Assembly: GCA_026018925.1 (NCBI GenBank)
Contig: JAKSZU010000012.1
Span: 44,431,218 to 44,495,217, forward strand
Direction: 5' to 3'
Length of the DNA: 64,000 nt
Source of the DNA: Tupaia tana
Lineage: Eukaryota; Chordata; Mammalia; Scandentia; Tupaiidae
Shown: one piece after another, positions 63,526 to 64,000 of the stretch
Layout: each line of letters begins with the position of its first letter
Position numbering within the stretch: the first letter of the stretch is position 1
The notes under the pieces: model-generated
Told to the model about the DNA's origin: nothing
What the model saw: the letters and a program-made list of their open reading frames with translations, nothing else
Databases searched by the model: none
Made by a program: the position numbers and the translations under genes

Positions 63526-63798
63526 CTTTTTTTTAGAGAGATTTTTGCTGTAGGATGCGCTTGCTTGCTGGAGAGACAGAGAGAGATAGAGAGACAGAGA
63601 GAGTCAAAGAGATAGAAAGCGAGAAATCACTTCCCAGGGGGAATGACCATGCTGCAATCTCTTTTCCTCCATTCTCCTCTTGGGATTCTGGGCACTCACG
63701 CATACATGCCTGGCCTGAGTTTTAAGCTGCTGGGACTTGAACTGCAGTTGACTACATGGGAGTCCAGTGACATAATTGTTATGCCATCTGCTGGGCCC
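63526..63798 (-). mobile_element. tRNA-derived SINE, form A
   Basis: gagatttttgctgtaggatg, ending atctgctgggccc. Confidence 0.87.
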
Positions 63799-63866
63799 TT
63801 AATTTTTTTTTTCTAAGAATTACTTTGTTTACTTTTATTATTGTTATTATTTATTTATTTATTTAT

Positions 63867-64000
63867 TTTTGGAGAGGTTTTTTGCTATAGGGCGCATGCA
63901 CTCACCAGAAAGACAGAGAGAGACAGAGAGACAGAAAGCGAAAAATCACCCCCCAGGGAGGATGGCCACTCCACAATCCCTTCTCCTTCATTCTCTTCTT
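63867..64000 (-). mobile_element. tRNA-derived SINE, form A, cut by the window end
   Basis: ggagaggttttttgctatag with a (ttta)n tract just upstream (63845-63866). The head lies beyond 64000. Confidence 0.88.

Larger units (their letters stand above)
42546..64000. other. Intergenic region downstream of AHNAK
   Basis: No protein-coding or RNA gene could be supported. In human the next gene is the convergent SCGB1A1 about 10 kb away. I looked on the minus strand for its short exons and did not find them, so it probably lies beyond 64000 because of SINE expansion. Unique stretches with nothing recognised are 46382-47180, 47659-48145, 51728-52757, 53014-54045, 54581-55178, 57015-57290 and 58587-60570. 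Confidence 0.55.

Noticed and set aside
1-64000. Firm assignment to a colugo
   Set aside because: The SINE type fits my recollection of dermopteran tRNA SINEs, but I cannot run a library search, so it is kept as a best guess only.

Overview
This is eukaryotic, mammalian nuclear DNA built around one gene, AHNAK (desmoyokin). It has GT-AG introns, a CpG-island first exon, a very large terminal coding exon, and dense SINE, LINE, LTR and DNA-transposon debris. The three coding segments (22743-22899, 23282-23469, 24412-41706) join in frame to a protein of 5,879 residues, close to the 5,890 of human AHNAK. All work here is by eye; no alignment or repeat-library search was run.

Layout. 1-6640 is 5' flank with a broken retrocopy of the U1 snRNP C gene (SNRPC) on the minus strand at about 680-1370. 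6640-7250 is a GC-rich CpG island holding the probable noncoding exon 1, with a donor at 7030/7031. 7031-22284 is intron 1, about 15 kb and filled with SINEs. A probable noncoding exon 2 (22285-22386) and the coding exons follow. Coding starts at 22743 with a PDZ-like module. The last exon carries the long array of 128-residue repeats and the C-terminal domain with the S100A10-binding peptide. The 3' UTR ends after an AATAAA at 42523. 42546-64000 is intergenic, with no gene that I can support, and is again dominated by SINEs. It also holds a MaLR LTR, a hAT element with an 8-bp target duplication, and LINE remnants.

Organism. The dominant SINEs are tRNA-derived, with recognisable Pol III A and B boxes. 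There is a long form (A, about 250 bp, ending ...CCCTATAGCAAAAA) and a short form (B, about 150 bp, ending ...TCTGGTCAAATTAAAATAAATAAA). They are not Alu, B1/B2, ID, PRE, ERE, CAN, Bov-tA, VES, AfroSINE or lagomorph C repeats as I know them. A colugo (Dermoptera), whose CYN SINEs are tRNA-derived, is my best guess, but it is an inference.

No new multi-gene system is visible. The most interesting structure is architectural: near-identical blocks inside the AHNAK array, a 140-bp direct repeat shared by introns 1 and 4, a 290-bp inverted duplication at 56-58 kb, and SINE nests that give relative insertion ages.
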